NCBI GenBank assembly: GCA_017477185.1
Contig: JAFUXF010000020.1
Coordinates: forward strand, 1-64,000
Reading direction: 5' to 3'
Source: Alphaproteobacteria bacterium
Lineage (GTDB): Bacteria > Pseudomonadota > Alphaproteobacteria > RF32 > CAG-239
DNA: 64,000 nucleotides
The position numbers were made by a program, and so were the translations under genes. Shown here one piece after another: positions 7,379 through 15,541 of the stretch. Below the pieces are notes generated by a model. It was not told the DNA's origin. It searched no databases and saw only the letters and a program-made list of their open reading frames with translations. Within the stretch, counting starts at the first letter, position 1. The number at the start of each line of letters is the position of its first letter.

Positions 7379-8763
7379 TGAAAAATGAAAATTTTAGTAA
7401 GTGGGGATTTATTTTAGTTGCTGCAGGTTCTGCTGTCGGACTGGGTAATATTTGGCGTTTCCCTTATCTTTGTGGACAATATGGCGGGCTCAGTTTTATT
7501 TTAGTTTATTTATTAGTTTTATTTTTGATTTGCAATCCGCTAATGGTGGCAGAGATTGCTTTAGGAAGAGCTTCACACAGCAATTTTGTTGACGCCTATA
7601 AAGTTATTGCTCACAAAGTGGGATTACGCCGAACATGGTTTTGGTCATTATTCGGCGGATGGTCCGCGTTTATCGGCGTGACTATGATTATCTCTTTTTA
7701 TTTTTTAGTTGCTGGTTGGGTGTTGTATTATTTTTTTGAGGCCGTCTCCGGTAAACTTATGGTGATTACGCAAGAGAATTTAGCGACAGAATTTTCATCT
7801 TTGACACACAATTTTTCTATGCAATACAGTTGTGGTTTGATTTTTTTATTTGCGACAGCTCTGGTGGTTGTAGCCGGAGTCAAACAAGGAATTGAAAAAA
7901 CAGGTTTGTATTTGATGCCGATTTTGTTTGTGATGTTTTTGGTTTTGAGCTTCCGTGCTGTTACGTTAGAGGGGGCAAATATCGGTGTTGATTTTTTATT
8001 GCATTTAGATAAGCGTTATTGGGGTGTAACGGAAAACGGGTTTGATTGGCGCATTTTATTTGATATTATAACAGCAGCCTTAGGACAGGCATTTATCTCT
8101 TTATCGTTGGGATTTGGTGTGTTGTTAGTTTACGGTTCGTATTTATCTCCGAAAGATAATTTGTTTGCGGCTGTGCGTCGTGTTGAAATTTTTGATACAT
8201 TGGCCGCTTTGCTGAGTGCGGTTATTATTATTCCTGCAATTTTTGCGGCAGGTTTGTCCGCTGATTCCGGACCAGGGCTGACATTTATCAGTTTGCCGAT
8301 TGTTTTCCAGCAATTAGCCGGAGGTAAGATTTGGGCGATTTGTTTTTATTTGTTATTGATGTTAGCGACTATTACTTCAACGATATCTGTTTTTGAAGCC
8401 TTGACTAATTTATTTATGGATAAACTCAAGTTGAAAAGGTTTGGTGCTGTTTTGATGGTCTTATTGATATCAATTATCGGCGTTACAATGGTTACAGCAT
8501 CTTTCAGCGGCGTGTGGAATATTAAAATTTTGGGACGAGATATTTTTACGTTATTTGATTGGTTATCGTCAACTTATTTTGCCGCGATAACTTCTTTGAC
8601 AACGGCGTTATTTGTTGGGTATATTGCAATGAAACCGATTATTCATAATATTCGACGCAGCGCAATAGTCACTGAAAATTTTATGCGGTATTTTTTAGTG
8701 GCATTGCGGGTATTTGCCCCATTTGGTCTGGGGTTGTTATTAGTTTTAGCATTTTATAAATAA
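7378..8763 (+). CDS. Sodium-dependent transporter, neurotransmitter:sodium symporter (SNF) family
   Basis: The 461-residue protein is almost wholly hydrophobic, with 11-12 membrane spans. The N-terminal signature WGFILVAAGSAVGLGNIWRF followed by PYLCGQYGG is diagnostic of NSS/LeuT-type symporters and contributes to the Na+ and substrate sites. Members import amino acids or related amines with Na+; the substrate cannot be read from the sequence. The start (TAATG) overlaps the DUF502 stop by one base. It ends just before the first MerR-type promoter at 8773. Confidence 0.92.
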   Translation: MKNENFSKWGFILVAAGSAVGLGNIWRFPYLCGQYGGLSFILVYLLVLFLICNPLMVAEIALGRASHSNFVDAYKVIAHKVGLRRTWFWSLFGGWSAFIGVTMIISFYFLVAGWVLYYFFEAVSGKLMVITQENLATEFSSLTHNFSMQYSCGLIFLFATALVVVAGVKQGIEKTGLYLMPILFVMFLVLSFRAVTLEGANIGVDFLLHLDKRYWGVTENGFDWRILFDIITAALGQAFISLSLGFGVLLVYGSYLSPKDNLFAAVRRVEIFDTLAALLSAVIIIPAIFAAGLSADSGPGLTFISLPIVFQQLAGGKIWAICFYLLLMLATITSTISVFEALTNLFMDKLKLKRFGAVLMVLLISIIGVTMVTASFSGVWNIKILGRDIFTLFDWLSSTYFAAITSLTTALFVGYIAMKPIIHNIRRSAIVTENFMRYFLVALRVFAPFGLGLLLVLAFYK

Positions 8764-8772
8764 AATTAAGTC

Positions 8773-8803
8773 TTGACTTAGAGGTAACTCTAAAAATTAT
8801 TAT
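8773..8803 (+). promoter_or_regulatory. MerR-family-type promoter upstream of the redox/Tat operon
   Basis: A -35 TTGACT (8773-8778) and a -10 TATTAT (8798-8803) are separated by 19 bases, the long spacing typical of MerR-activated promoters. The spacer carries the dyad TTAGAG-GTAA-CTCTAA (8778-8793). The half-sites are those of NmlR/AdhR-like aldehyde-responsive MerR regulators. The same elements recur at 12411-12441 before the aldo/keto reductase. The regulator itself is not visible nearby. Confidence 0.8.
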
Positions 8804-8838
8804 ATCGATAAGAAAACGATAAAGAGGGATAATATGCT

Positions 8839-9972
8839 ATGACAATGTGGATTATCATTATGTGGACAACGTTAATCGTAACAGCGATTGCATTGATTTA
8901 TTTAAGTACGCGAATTTGTAGATTTGGGTGTATTAAGTGTGTCACAAAAGAAATAGAAACCAGAAAAGCCTTAATAGGTGGTGGCATTGCAATTGCTTTG
9001 TTTATTCTTATCGGATTGGTTCTTAATTTTATCAATGCCATTGTTTGCACTGTTTATTTTGCTTTAATATGGATAGTTTGTGAGCTGTTTTTTGGTTTTG
9101 TTCAAAACATACGCAAAAAATCGTTTAATCATTATTATGCCGGGGTGACAGCAATTATACTTAGTGTTATAGCGTTGTCTGCAGGATGGTATTTCAATCA
9201 TCATGTTTGGCAAACTAATTATTCTTTAACAACGGAAAAAGATGTCGGGCAACTTAAAATAGCCATGTTCGCCGACTCTCATACCGGAACAACTTTTTCG
9301 GCAGAAGGATTTGCCAAACATATGGCTAAAATACAAGAGCAGAATCCGGATATTGTCGTTGTTGTCGGTGATTTTGTGGATGACGATACCAGTCGTGAAG
9401 ATATGGTTGCAACCAGCCGAATTTTAGGTGATTTGAAGACAAAATATGGTGTTTATTTTGTGTTTGGAAATCATGATAAAGGGTATTATGGCGCAGCACA
9501 TCGTGGCTTTAGCGGGCAAGATTTGATTGATGAATTGGAAAAAAATAAGGTTAAGGTATTACTTGATGACGGTATTTTGATAAATAAGAAGTTTTATCTA
9601 ATCGGAAGACGGGATTTTTCGGTCGAAAGAGAACAACGTGGTCGCCGCTTATCTATGCAGGAATGGACGCAAAAATTGGATAAAAATAAGTATACGATTG
9701 TATTAGACCACCAACCGACTGATTATAAAAATCAGGCGGATGCAGAAGTCGATTTGGTTTTGTCCGGACATACACACGGCGGACAGCTGTTTCCCTTTAA
9801 CCAAGTCGGTAAGTGGATTGGTGCCAATGATTTGATTTACGGGCATGAAAAAAGAAATAAAACGGATTTTATCGTGACTTCCGGGTTGTCGGATTGGGCC
9901 ATTAAATTTAAGACCGGTACGAAATCAGAGTTTGTGATGTTATATATTCGTCAGCAAAATGTTAAAAATTAA
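8839..9972 (+). CDS. Membrane-bound metallophosphoesterase (YkuE-like)
   Basis: The 377-residue protein has four predicted membrane spans in the first 135 residues and then a calcineurin-like phosphoesterase domain. All metal-binding motifs are present: FADSHTG (D-x-H), VVGDFVDD (GD), FGNHDKG (GNHD) and LSGHTHGGQ (GHxH). The substrate is unknown; relatives include UDP-diacylglucosamine hydrolases and phosphodiesterases. It is the first gene after the MerR-type promoter and is followed within 16 bases by the iron-sulfur protein, so the four genes to tatC look like one operon. Confidence 0.88.
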   Translation: MTMWIIIMWTTLIVTAIALIYLSTRICRFGCIKCVTKEIETRKALIGGGIAIALFILIGLVLNFINAIVCTVYFALIWIVCELFFGFVQNIRKKSFNHYYAGVTAIILSVIALSAGWYFNHHVWQTNYSLTTEKDVGQLKIAMFADSHTGTTFSAEGFAKHMAKIQEQNPDIVVVVGDFVDDDTSREDMVATSRILGDLKTKYGVYFVFGNHDKGYYGAAHRGFSGQDLIDELEKNKVKVLLDDGILINKKFYLIGRRDFSVEREQRGRRLSMQEWTQKLDKNKYTIVLDHQPTDYKNQADAEVDLVLSGHTHGGQLFPFNQVGKWIGANDLIYGHEKRNKTDFIVTSGLSDWAIKFKTGTKSEFVMLYIRQQNVKN

Positions 9973-9987
9973 AAAGTCGGAGACGTT

Positions 9988-11283
9988 ATGAAGAATAAAT
10001 TTTTGTTGTATGGCAGATATTTTGTTGCCGGAGTGGTTCTCATTCTCTGTGTGACGGCGTTATGCGGTTATGCTTATCCTCTGAAAATATTTGATATACA
10101 ATTTGTTCCGGCGCTTCAAAACGGGCTCATTTCCGGTTTCAGTGTTGCATTTATTCTTTTTGGGGCGGTGATTGTTTTGACACTGCTGTTTGGAAGAATC
10201 TATTGCTCAACTTTGTGTCCGCTTGGTTTATATCAGGAAATTTTAACTCTTGTTTTTCGGCCTTTTTACAAAAAGCGCCACAGACAAATGCTGAAACATT
10301 ATCGGGTGGCTTATTGGGGGGCTGCGATCTTGTTCGGTACCTTGTGCGGTGGCACGGTCGTCTTGTTACGTATGTTTGATCCGTATTCCGTTGCCGGAAA
10401 TGTTTTTAGCGGGGCTTGGTTCGGGATTGGTTTTGCTGTGGCTTTGGGTGTCTTGGTGTTTTTCAAAAAACGCTTTTTCTGTGTCAACATTTGCCCGGTC
10501 GGTGTGATTTTGGGTGTGCTGTCTCGTTTTTCTCCTTATCAAATAAGAATTGATACGGATAAATGTAAAGCATGTGGTTTGTGTGCCAGAGAATGTCCTT
10601 GTGGTTCGATAGATTTTAAGAATCATAAGGTTAATAATGAGACTTGTGTTAAGTGTTTTAAGTGTTTGCCGCATTGTGCGCATCAAGCTCTATTCTACGG
10701 ATTGCCCAAGAAAAAGCCGATTGAGTTTAGTCTCAAACGGCGTCAGTTGATTTTGGCGGGAGCGATGGTTGCTGTGTTTGGGGCGGCATTTAAGAGCGGT
10801 GCGGCTTTGAGCCAGTTGGCGGCGCGAAAAATCAAAAAGGTTATTTTGCCGGCCGGTTCGGAAAATGCGGAGAAATTTGCCAATCGTTGTCTTAATTGTA
10901 ATTTATGTGTGCAAAATTGTCCGATGAAAATTATTAAACCGGCAACAGCTGATGTTCCCTTTGTGCACCTTGATTACGGGGATAAGTATTGTGATTTTGA
11001 TTGTCATAAATGCTCCGAAATTTGTCCCAGTGGCGCAATTAAACGCTTGACATTGGCGCAAAAACAAAGCACAAAGATTGCAACGGCGGTTGTTCGTGAA
11101 GATGTGTGTATCTCGTGCGGTTTGTGTGTGAGAGAATGCCCGAAACAAATTATTATTAAAGAAGATGGGGAAGTCCCGATTATTCGTTTTGATGCGTGCA
11201 TCGGTTGCGGTAAGTGTGCCTCTGTTTGTCCTGTGAAAGCCATTTCGATTGCAACCGTCGATCAGCAGGTTATTCTTGGTTAA
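9988..11283 (+). CDS. NapH/NapG-like polyferredoxin membrane protein with internal Tat motif
   Basis: Residues 1-180 are a NapH-type membrane domain (spans near 12-32, 50-70, 108-130 and 140-160) with the CSTLCPLG and CVNICPVG motifs of this family. A first pair of 4Fe-4S clusters lies at 193-231 ([24 protein letters not shown]). Then comes a twin-arginine-like segment, [19 protein letters not shown] (RR at 251-252), followed by further cluster motifs: [37 protein letters not shown] and [12 protein letters not shown]. The layout is that of NapH fused to NapG and suggests electron transfer across the membrane. tatA and tatC follow immediately. The partner enzyme is unknown. Confidence 0.85.
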   Translation: MKNKFLLYGRYFVAGVVLILCVTALCGYAYPLKIFDIQFVPALQNGLISGFSVAFILFGAVIVLTLLFGRIYCSTLCPLGLYQEILTLVFRPFYKKRHRQMLKHYRVAYWGAAILFGTLCGGTVVLLRMFDPYSVAGNVFSGAWFGIGFAVALGVLVFFKKRFFCVNICPVGVILGVLSRFSPYQIRIDTDKCKACGLCARECPCGSIDFKNHKVNNETCVKCFKCLPHCAHQALFYGLPKKKPIEFSLKRRQLILAGAMVAVFGAAFKSGAALSQLAARKIKKVILPAGSENAEKFANRCLNCNLCVQNCPMKIIKPATADVPFVHLDYGDKYCDFDCHKCSEICPSGAIKRLTLAQKQSTKIATAVVREDVCISCGLCVRECPKQIIIKEDGEVPIIRFDACIGCGKCASVCPVKAISIATVDQQVILG

Positions 11284-11293
11284 GGAGAAAATA

Positions 11294-11701
11294 ATGTCGC
11301 TAGGTGTTACAGAAATAGTTTTGATTTTGGTTGTGGTTTTAGTTTTATTCGGCGGAAGGAAAATTCCGGAGTTGGCGCGCGGTTTGGGTCGGGCACAGGC
11401 CGAATATAAAAAGGCTAAAGAAGCACTCGAAAATGAAGTTAATGACTTTAAGGTTGAGGTAAAAAAGGCAGCCGGCGAAAATAAGCCTTCAAAAGCTCCT
11501 GTTAAAAAAGCAGCAAAAAAGGTAACTCGTAAAGCAGCAACCAAGAAGGCGGCAGTTCAGGCGACAACTAAAACAGCTGTTGCCAAGAAACCGGTAGCTA
11601 AAAAGACTGTTGCAAAAAAAGCACCCGTTAAAACGGCAGTTGCAAAAAAAGCGACGGCAAAGAAAACAGCCAAAAAAACGCCGACTAAATCTAAGAAATA
11701 A
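11294..11701 (+). CDS. tatA: Sec-independent translocase TatA with Lys/Ala-rich tail
   Basis: I start at ATG 11294, preceded by AAGGAGA, giving [20 protein letters not shown]. This is the short N-terminal span of TatA, followed by [15 protein letters not shown] (hinge with FGG and amphipathic helix). Up to residue 60 it is ordinary. The last 70 residues are an unusual AVAKK/AAKK repeat resembling histone H1-like tails and are not part of the family core. Total length is 135, against about 60-90 normally. The stop overlaps the tatC start (TAATG). No separate tatB is seen. Confidence 0.9.
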   Translation: MSLGVTEIVLILVVVLVLFGGRKIPELARGLGRAQAEYKKAKEALENEVNDFKVEVKKAAGENKPSKAPVKKAAKKVTRKAATKKAAVQATTKTAVAKKPVAKKTVAKKAPVKTAVAKKATAKKTAKKTPTKSKK

Positions 11702-12414
11702 TGACGAGTCAAGATAACGAGACTTTAGTTGAGCACTTGGAAGCATTACGAAAAATGCTTATCAAGTGCTTGTTGTCTTTAGCAATCGGATTATTGCCGG
11801 TTTTTTTGGTAACACCGTATGTGATGGATTTGCTTATTCGTGTCATGATGCGGGATAATGCCGTTACTCTTAATTTTTTCTCACCGATGGAAGTGTTTAT
11901 CCTGCAGATTAAAATGGCAGTGGTTCTGGATATTTTGCTGTGCTTCCCTTATCTTGCAAAACAGGTATGGCTTTTTGTGTTGCCGGCGTTGTATGAGCAT
12001 GAACGCCGATTTATTAAATCTATCGTTTTGGTTTCAAGTGTGTTGTTTATATTTGGGGTTCTTTTTTGTTTGTTCTTTATTTTACCTTTGGTTATTCGTT
12101 TTGGTATGAGCTTTGTAACGGATAATATTCAGCCGGTATTCGGTATAGCCAATATTGTCTCGCTTGCCTTGTGGCTGTCTTTGGTGTTTGGGATTATGTT
12201 TCAATTTCCGTTGGTAACATATGCTTTAATACGTGCGGATATTGTGTCGTATGAGGTGATTAAAAATAAGCGTGCTTATGTGTTTGTTGGTATTTTGATT
12301 TTGTCGGGACTGTTGACTCCTCCTGATATTGTCAGTCAGTTGATGTTAACATTACCGACTTACGGGCTTTTCGAATTGGGTTTGTTTTTTGCAAAAAAGC
12401 AAAAAAAAGATTGA
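11701..12414 (+). CDS. tatC: Sec-independent translocase TatC
   Basis: TatC is the twin-arginine signal receptor. The 237-residue protein has six membrane spans. It carries the N-terminal LVEHLEALRKMLIKCL signature, FFSPMEVFILQIKMA and, near the end, LSGLLTPPDIVSQLMLTLPTYGLFELG. Placement between tatA and a gene for an exported Fe-S aldo/keto reductase suggests a local link between machinery and substrate. Its stop codon overlaps the -35 box of the next promoter. Confidence 0.95.
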   Translation: MTSQDNETLVEHLEALRKMLIKCLLSLAIGLLPVFLVTPYVMDLLIRVMMRDNAVTLNFFSPMEVFILQIKMAVVLDILLCFPYLAKQVWLFVLPALYEHERRFIKSIVLVSSVLFIFGVLFCLFFILPLVIRFGMSFVTDNIQPVFGIANIVSLALWLSLVFGIMFQFPLVTYALIRADIVSYEVIKNKRAYVFVGILILSGLLTPPDIVSQLMLTLPTYGLFELGLFFAKKQKKD

Positions 12415-12441
12415 CTTAGAGTATACTCTAAAGTTTAAAGT
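12411..12441 (+). promoter_or_regulatory. MerR-family-type promoter upstream of the aldo/keto reductase
   Basis: A -35 TTGACT (12411-12416, overlapping the tatC stop) and a -10 TAAAGT (12436-12441) are 19 bases apart. Between them is a perfect 16-base palindrome TTAGAGTATACTCTAA (12416-12431). It matches the promoter at 8773 in sequence and geometry, so both should answer to the same MerR-like activator, probably of the aldehyde/electrophile type (inference). Confidence 0.85.
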
Positions 12442-12476
12442 GGCGTTATCTTGATTATATTAAGGGAGGATTTGTA

Positions 12477-13715
12477 ATGAACAGACGTGAGTTTTTGATG
12501 ACAACTTTAGCTACATTTGCTCTTGCGACGTTACCAAAATTAACTATTGCCGATACTATTGCCGTATCGGATAAGGTTAAGGCGTCTATTGATAACAACA
12601 ATAAGCTCGGTTTTGGGTTTATGCGGTTGCCGCTTAAAAATCAGGCAGATCAGACCTCGATTGATTATGATACCCTTAATAAAATGGTTGATAAGTTTAT
12701 TGAACGCGGTTTTACCTATTTTGATACAGCGTGGATGTACATGAATTATGAAAGCGAAGTTGCTATTCGCAAGGCTGTCGTGGAGAGATATCCGAGGGAA
12801 AAGTTTACGGTTGCAAGCAAGTTGCCGATTGGATTTATGAAAAGCCAAGATGAATTAGAAAAAACATTTAATAAGCAACTGGAAAAAACGGGGTTGGATT
12901 ATTTTGACTACTATCTGGTGCATAATATCAATGCCAATACTATCGGTAATGTTGAGAAATACGATGCCTTTAAGTTTATTAGTGATAAGAAAAAAGAGGG
13001 CAAAATTAAACATATCGGTTTTTCGTTCCATGATTCTCCTGAAATGTTGGAAGGTATTTTGAGCAAGCATCCTGAGGTTGAGTTTGTGCAGTTGCAAATC
13101 AATTATATTGATTGGGATAATGCTTCTATTCAATCACGCAAATGCTATGAAATTGCGCAAAAATATAATTTGCCGGTGGTTGTGATGGAGCCGGTTAAAG
13201 GGGGAAGTTTGGCCCAAGTTCCCGAAAATGTTGAAAAAATATTTAAGTCTGCAGAGCCGGATATGTCGGTTGCTTCATGGGCTATACGTTATGCCGCAAG
13301 TCTGCCCGGGGTACGGACAGTTTTAAGCGGGATGACAACTATGGCGCAATTGGAAGATAATACAAGCTATATGCAGAATTTTAAACCTTTGAATGATGCT
13401 GAGAATAAAACGATAGAAGAAGCTATCAAAGCGTTGCATGCCTCTATTGCTATTCCGTGCACGGCATGTCGTTATTGTGTGGAATTTTGCCCGATGAAGA
13501 TTGCTATTCCTAATGTGTTTGCCCTTTATAATGCGGAAAAGCAAGAGAGCAGTGATAAATCGTTTACTATTCAGAGAGTTTATTACAATAATTTGATTCA
13601 AACATCAGGGAAGGCATCACAGTGTATTCATTGTCGTAACTGTGAGAAACATTGTCCGCAACATATCAAGATCAGTGAATGGATGGGGAAAATTGCCAAG
13701 ACTTTTGAAGGGTAG
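12477..13715 (+). CDS. Tat-exported aldo/keto reductase with C-terminal 4Fe-4S domain
   Basis: The protein begins [20 protein letters not shown], a twin-arginine signal (RR at 3-4). An aldo/keto reductase barrel follows (about residues 40-320) with [22 protein letters not shown] (catalytic Asp/Tyr), the KLPI Lys region and YLVHNI (His). The C-terminal 90 residues carry two Cys motifs, [12 protein letters not shown] and [12 protein letters not shown], binding 4Fe-4S clusters. Length is 412. The Shine-Dalgarno is GGGAGGA. Regulation is probably by a MerR-type activator at 12411. The physiological substrate is unknown. Confidence 0.9.
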   Translation: MNRREFLMTTLATFALATLPKLTIADTIAVSDKVKASIDNNNKLGFGFMRLPLKNQADQTSIDYDTLNKMVDKFIERGFTYFDTAWMYMNYESEVAIRKAVVERYPREKFTVASKLPIGFMKSQDELEKTFNKQLEKTGLDYFDYYLVHNINANTIGNVEKYDAFKFISDKKKEGKIKHIGFSFHDSPEMLEGILSKHPEVEFVQLQINYIDWDNASIQSRKCYEIAQKYNLPVVVMEPVKGGSLAQVPENVEKIFKSAEPDMSVASWAIRYAASLPGVRTVLSGMTTMAQLEDNTSYMQNFKPLNDAENKTIEEAIKALHASIAIPCTACRYCVEFCPMKIAIPNVFALYNAEKQESSDKSFTIQRVYYNNLIQTSGKASQCIHCRNCEKHCPQHIKISEWMGKIAKTFEG

Positions 13716-13770
13716 GAAAAGTTTACTATAAGTATTTATAAATTATTGTGTCACTTAATTTAGTAAAAAA

Positions 13771-14160
13771 ATGAAAACAAAAGAATTATTGTGGGCATAT
13801 GTAGCGATAGTTATGTATGTTTTGGGAATTTGTGCTTTTGCATCAGCTGAGTATGCTCATGTGTGGCATATTTTGTCTGTTCCAACTTATCAGGTAACTG
13901 CGACGTTTTTTGTTATTGCTAATCTGGCTGTAACGGTGTTGTTTGGTGCTCAGAAAGGTTATGCCTTTATCATGTTAATTCAGGCTTCGGGGCTTTGGCT
14001 CGTGTTGACTGGAGTGAATGTTTTTGTTCCTATTTGTGCCTATATGGCAAAAGGAATGATGTATCCGACATTAGGTATGATTAGTATAGCAATAACGGGA
14101 AAAATTATGTCGAAGGTGCTTTTGGGGAGAAGTGTATCTTATCCGAAAAGTTGGATGTAA
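13771..14160 (+). CDS. Hypothetical four-span membrane protein (129 aa)
   Basis: It has four hydrophobic segments (about residues 8-28, 42-60, 66-88 and 95-115), short loops and a basic C-terminus. I recognise no family. The ATG follows an A-rich stretch without a clear Shine-Dalgarno. It lies 55 bases after the aldo/keto reductase and may be read through from that promoter. It ends just ahead of a strong terminator at 14176-14212. Confidence 0.6.
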   Translation: MKTKELLWAYVAIVMYVLGICAFASAEYAHVWHILSVPTYQVTATFFVIANLAVTVLFGAQKGYAFIMLIQASGLWLVLTGVNVFVPICAYMAKGMMYPTLGMISIAITGKIMSKVLLGRSVSYPKSWM

Positions 14161-14175
14161 GAGTGTTATTGTTAC

Positions 14176-14212
14176 CAAAAAAAGGAATGCTCAATGTGGC
14201 ATTCCTTTTTTG
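14176..14212. terminator. Bidirectional terminator
   Basis: AAAAAAGGAATGC pairs with GCATTCCTTTTTT around a 7-base loop. It sits between the convergent small membrane protein gene and the flavodoxin gene and has T-runs on both strands. Confidence 0.85.
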
Positions 14213-14230
14213 TTTGGTGGCAAATTCTGA

Positions 14231-14851
14231 TTATTTTGATAATTTGTTCAGCCAAGCGTTGATTTTGTTAGAAACTTGAGACTGATACTTTTCATCAATA
14301 TTATTAAAGTTTTCGCCGGTTAAAACCTGCGCATTTTGAACAGTGTCGGCAAAATCATCAAAAAACTTTCCAAAATTACTTCCTTGGGTTGAAAATGGAA
14401 CAACGCGCGTATTGTTAAAGTTTGTGATTCGTAAATAACTGTAGATAGCCGGTGCCATAGTGTACCACCATACCGGACCACCGATAAAAATTGTATCATA
14501 CGCGGATACGTTCGGCAGGTTTTCTTTTTGAATTTCCGGATAGGCTTTATCAGCTAATTCTTTTTTGCTTTTCAGATAAACTGACGGAGAAGAATAAGTT
14601 TCAAGTGTTTTGATTTCAAAAATATCGGCATTTGTTTTGGCTGCAATTTGCTCAGCAATATCTTTAGTATGACCGGTTAGAGAATAGTAAACAACCAATA
14701 CTTTGCCTAAATTTATGTTAAGCGGAATTTTATTTTCAAAATTGGCCATTTCGGTTTTATTTTTAGCCGCGACTTTGTGAAGGTGATAAAAAGTTGCTCC
14801 ACCGATAATTAATGACGCTAATATAATAACATACAAGATAATTTTTAACAT
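14231..14851 (-). CDS. Membrane-anchored flavodoxin-family protein
   Basis: I start at 14851 (CAGGAGAA seven bases upstream) rather than at upstream in-frame starts. The 206-residue protein has one N-terminal membrane anchor (IILYVIILASLIIGGATFY), a short linker and a flavodoxin domain: VLVVYYSLTGHTKDIAEQIA (FMN phosphate loop), IFIGGPVWWYTMAPAIYSYL and VVPFSTQGSNFGKFF. It should bind FMN and act as a one- or two-electron carrier at the membrane. Its neighbourhood (Fe-S protein and exported reductase) suggests a related redox role, but it is transcribed in the opposite direction. Confidence 0.85.
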   Translation of the reverse strand: MLKIILYVIILASLIIGGATFYHLHKVAAKNKTEMANFENKIPLNINLGKVLVVYYSLTGHTKDIAEQIAAKTNADIFEIKTLETYSSPSVYLKSKKELADKAYPEIQKENLPNVSAYDTIFIGGPVWWYTMAPAIYSYLRITNFNNTRVVPFSTQGSNFGKFFDDFADTVQNAQVLTGENFNNIDEKYQSQVSNKINAWLNKLSK

Positions 14852-14996
14852 CTTATTCTCCTGAAAATTTGTTGTTTTTCTATATATAAATTTACATTTA
14901 GCACGAGTCAATACGAGATTATGTCTGAAATATTTAATTTTGGTTATTAAATCTGGCCATATTGCAGAATTAAAATGAGTTTTATGACGATTAAAA

Positions 14997-15026
14997 TAAA
15001 AAAGCACCATAAGGTGCTTTTTTTAT
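14997..15026 (-). terminator. Hairpin with T-run beside a tRNA tail copy
   Basis: AAAAGCACC/GGTGCTTTT with flanking A and T runs lies immediately downstream, in the leftward direction, of the extra tRNA-fMet tail copy at 15030. It can terminate in either direction and falls in the promoter region of the flavodoxin gene. Confidence 0.7.
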
Positions 15027-15029
15027 GAC

Positions 15030-15164
15030 TGGTTGCGGGGGGAGGATTGTCTCGCCCCTTCAGGGGCTTCGTGCTGCGTCGTCGCAAGGGCGGCGATACT
15101 TCCGTCTCGCCTGCTCCTCCTTGTGAACCTCCTTCTTCGGATGTTCAAATCCTGGCAACTCATA
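15030..15164 (-). repeat. tRNA-fMet tail-derived unit (one direct and one inverted tail piece)
   Basis: Bases 15030-15048 repeat exactly the last 19 bases of the displaced tRNA-fMet tail at 15204-15222. An opposite-orientation copy of the T arm lies at about 15138-15162 (CGGA-GTTCAAATCCT-CAAC, with a four-base deletion). Between them is about 90 bases of GC-rich sequence without an ORF and with small hairpins (GCCCCTTCAGGGGC). The architecture and period (174 bp) match the tRNA-Ile unit at 2107-2284. Confidence 0.55.
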
Positions 15165-15174
15165 TAAAACAAAA

Positions 15175-15203
15175 ACCACCCTAAAGGGTGGCTTCTGTTT
15201 TAT
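15175..15203 (-). terminator. Terminator of the displaced tRNA-fMet tail
   Basis: CCACCCT at 15176-15182 pairs with AGGGTGG at 15185-15191, with A and T runs on the two sides. It follows the CCA end of the tRNA 3' half in the leftward direction, so it was probably the original tRNA-fMet terminator before island insertion. Confidence 0.7.
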
Positions 15204-15251
15204 TGGTTGCGGGGGGAGGATTTGAACCTCCGACCTTCAGGTTATGAGCCT
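15204..15251 (-). pseudogene. Displaced 3' half of tRNA-fMet (left attachment site)
   Basis: This covers the anticodon loop to CCA of initiator tRNA: GGCTCATAACCTGAAGG, T arm GGAGG TTCAAAT CCTCC, acceptor CCCCGCA, CCA. Upstream of the anticodon stem the match stops (15252 onward). It aligns over 48 bases with the intact tRNA at 31988-32035, with six differences, all in the T stem. A 21-bp core (15231-15251) is identical to 32015-32035. It marks the left junction of the island. Confidence 0.9.
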
Positions 15252-15364
15252 TTAGAACAAGCATTTTTCGCCCCTTAATTTTCAATGTGTTTTCAGTAAT
15301 ATCAATAATTTAGTAAAAATACTCATACGCTTAAATACGCTCATTTTCGACCATTTTTGCCCTC

Positions 15365-15522
15365 TCAGGTTGAACATAGGTTGAACCAAAATGAGCTTTT
15401 GTTAACCTTTTTTCATCTTGTAAATTTTTAGCTAATATATTGAATAATTTTGACTTTTTTATTTTTTTAGGATATATTTAATTCATAAAAGGTTGAACCG
15501 AAACGAGTGAAAAGGTTGAACC
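15365..15522 (+). repeat. GGTTGAAC repeats, probable integrase arm sites (left)
   Basis: GGTTGAAC occurs at 15368, 15379, 15491 and 15514, all in the same orientation. The first pair belongs to a 23-bp sequence (15365-15387) repeated exactly at 31909-31931 near the other end. Direct short repeats flanking an integrase gene and a tRNA core are typical of arm-type binding sites. The third and fourth copies lie just before the integrase start and could also serve autoregulation. Confidence 0.65.
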
Positions 15523-15541
15523 GCAGAATAAGGAATCGAAG

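Noticed and set aside
11489-11746. Cys/Phe-rich open frame on the minus strand within tatA
   Set aside because: It is a reverse shadow of the Lys/Ala repeat tail of TatA (AAG/GCA repeats read backwards) and has no ribosome site.
14852-15010. N-terminal extension of the flavodoxin
   Set aside because: The extension lies over noncoding sequence and a hairpin; a good Shine-Dalgarno and a typical signal-anchor start occur at 14851.
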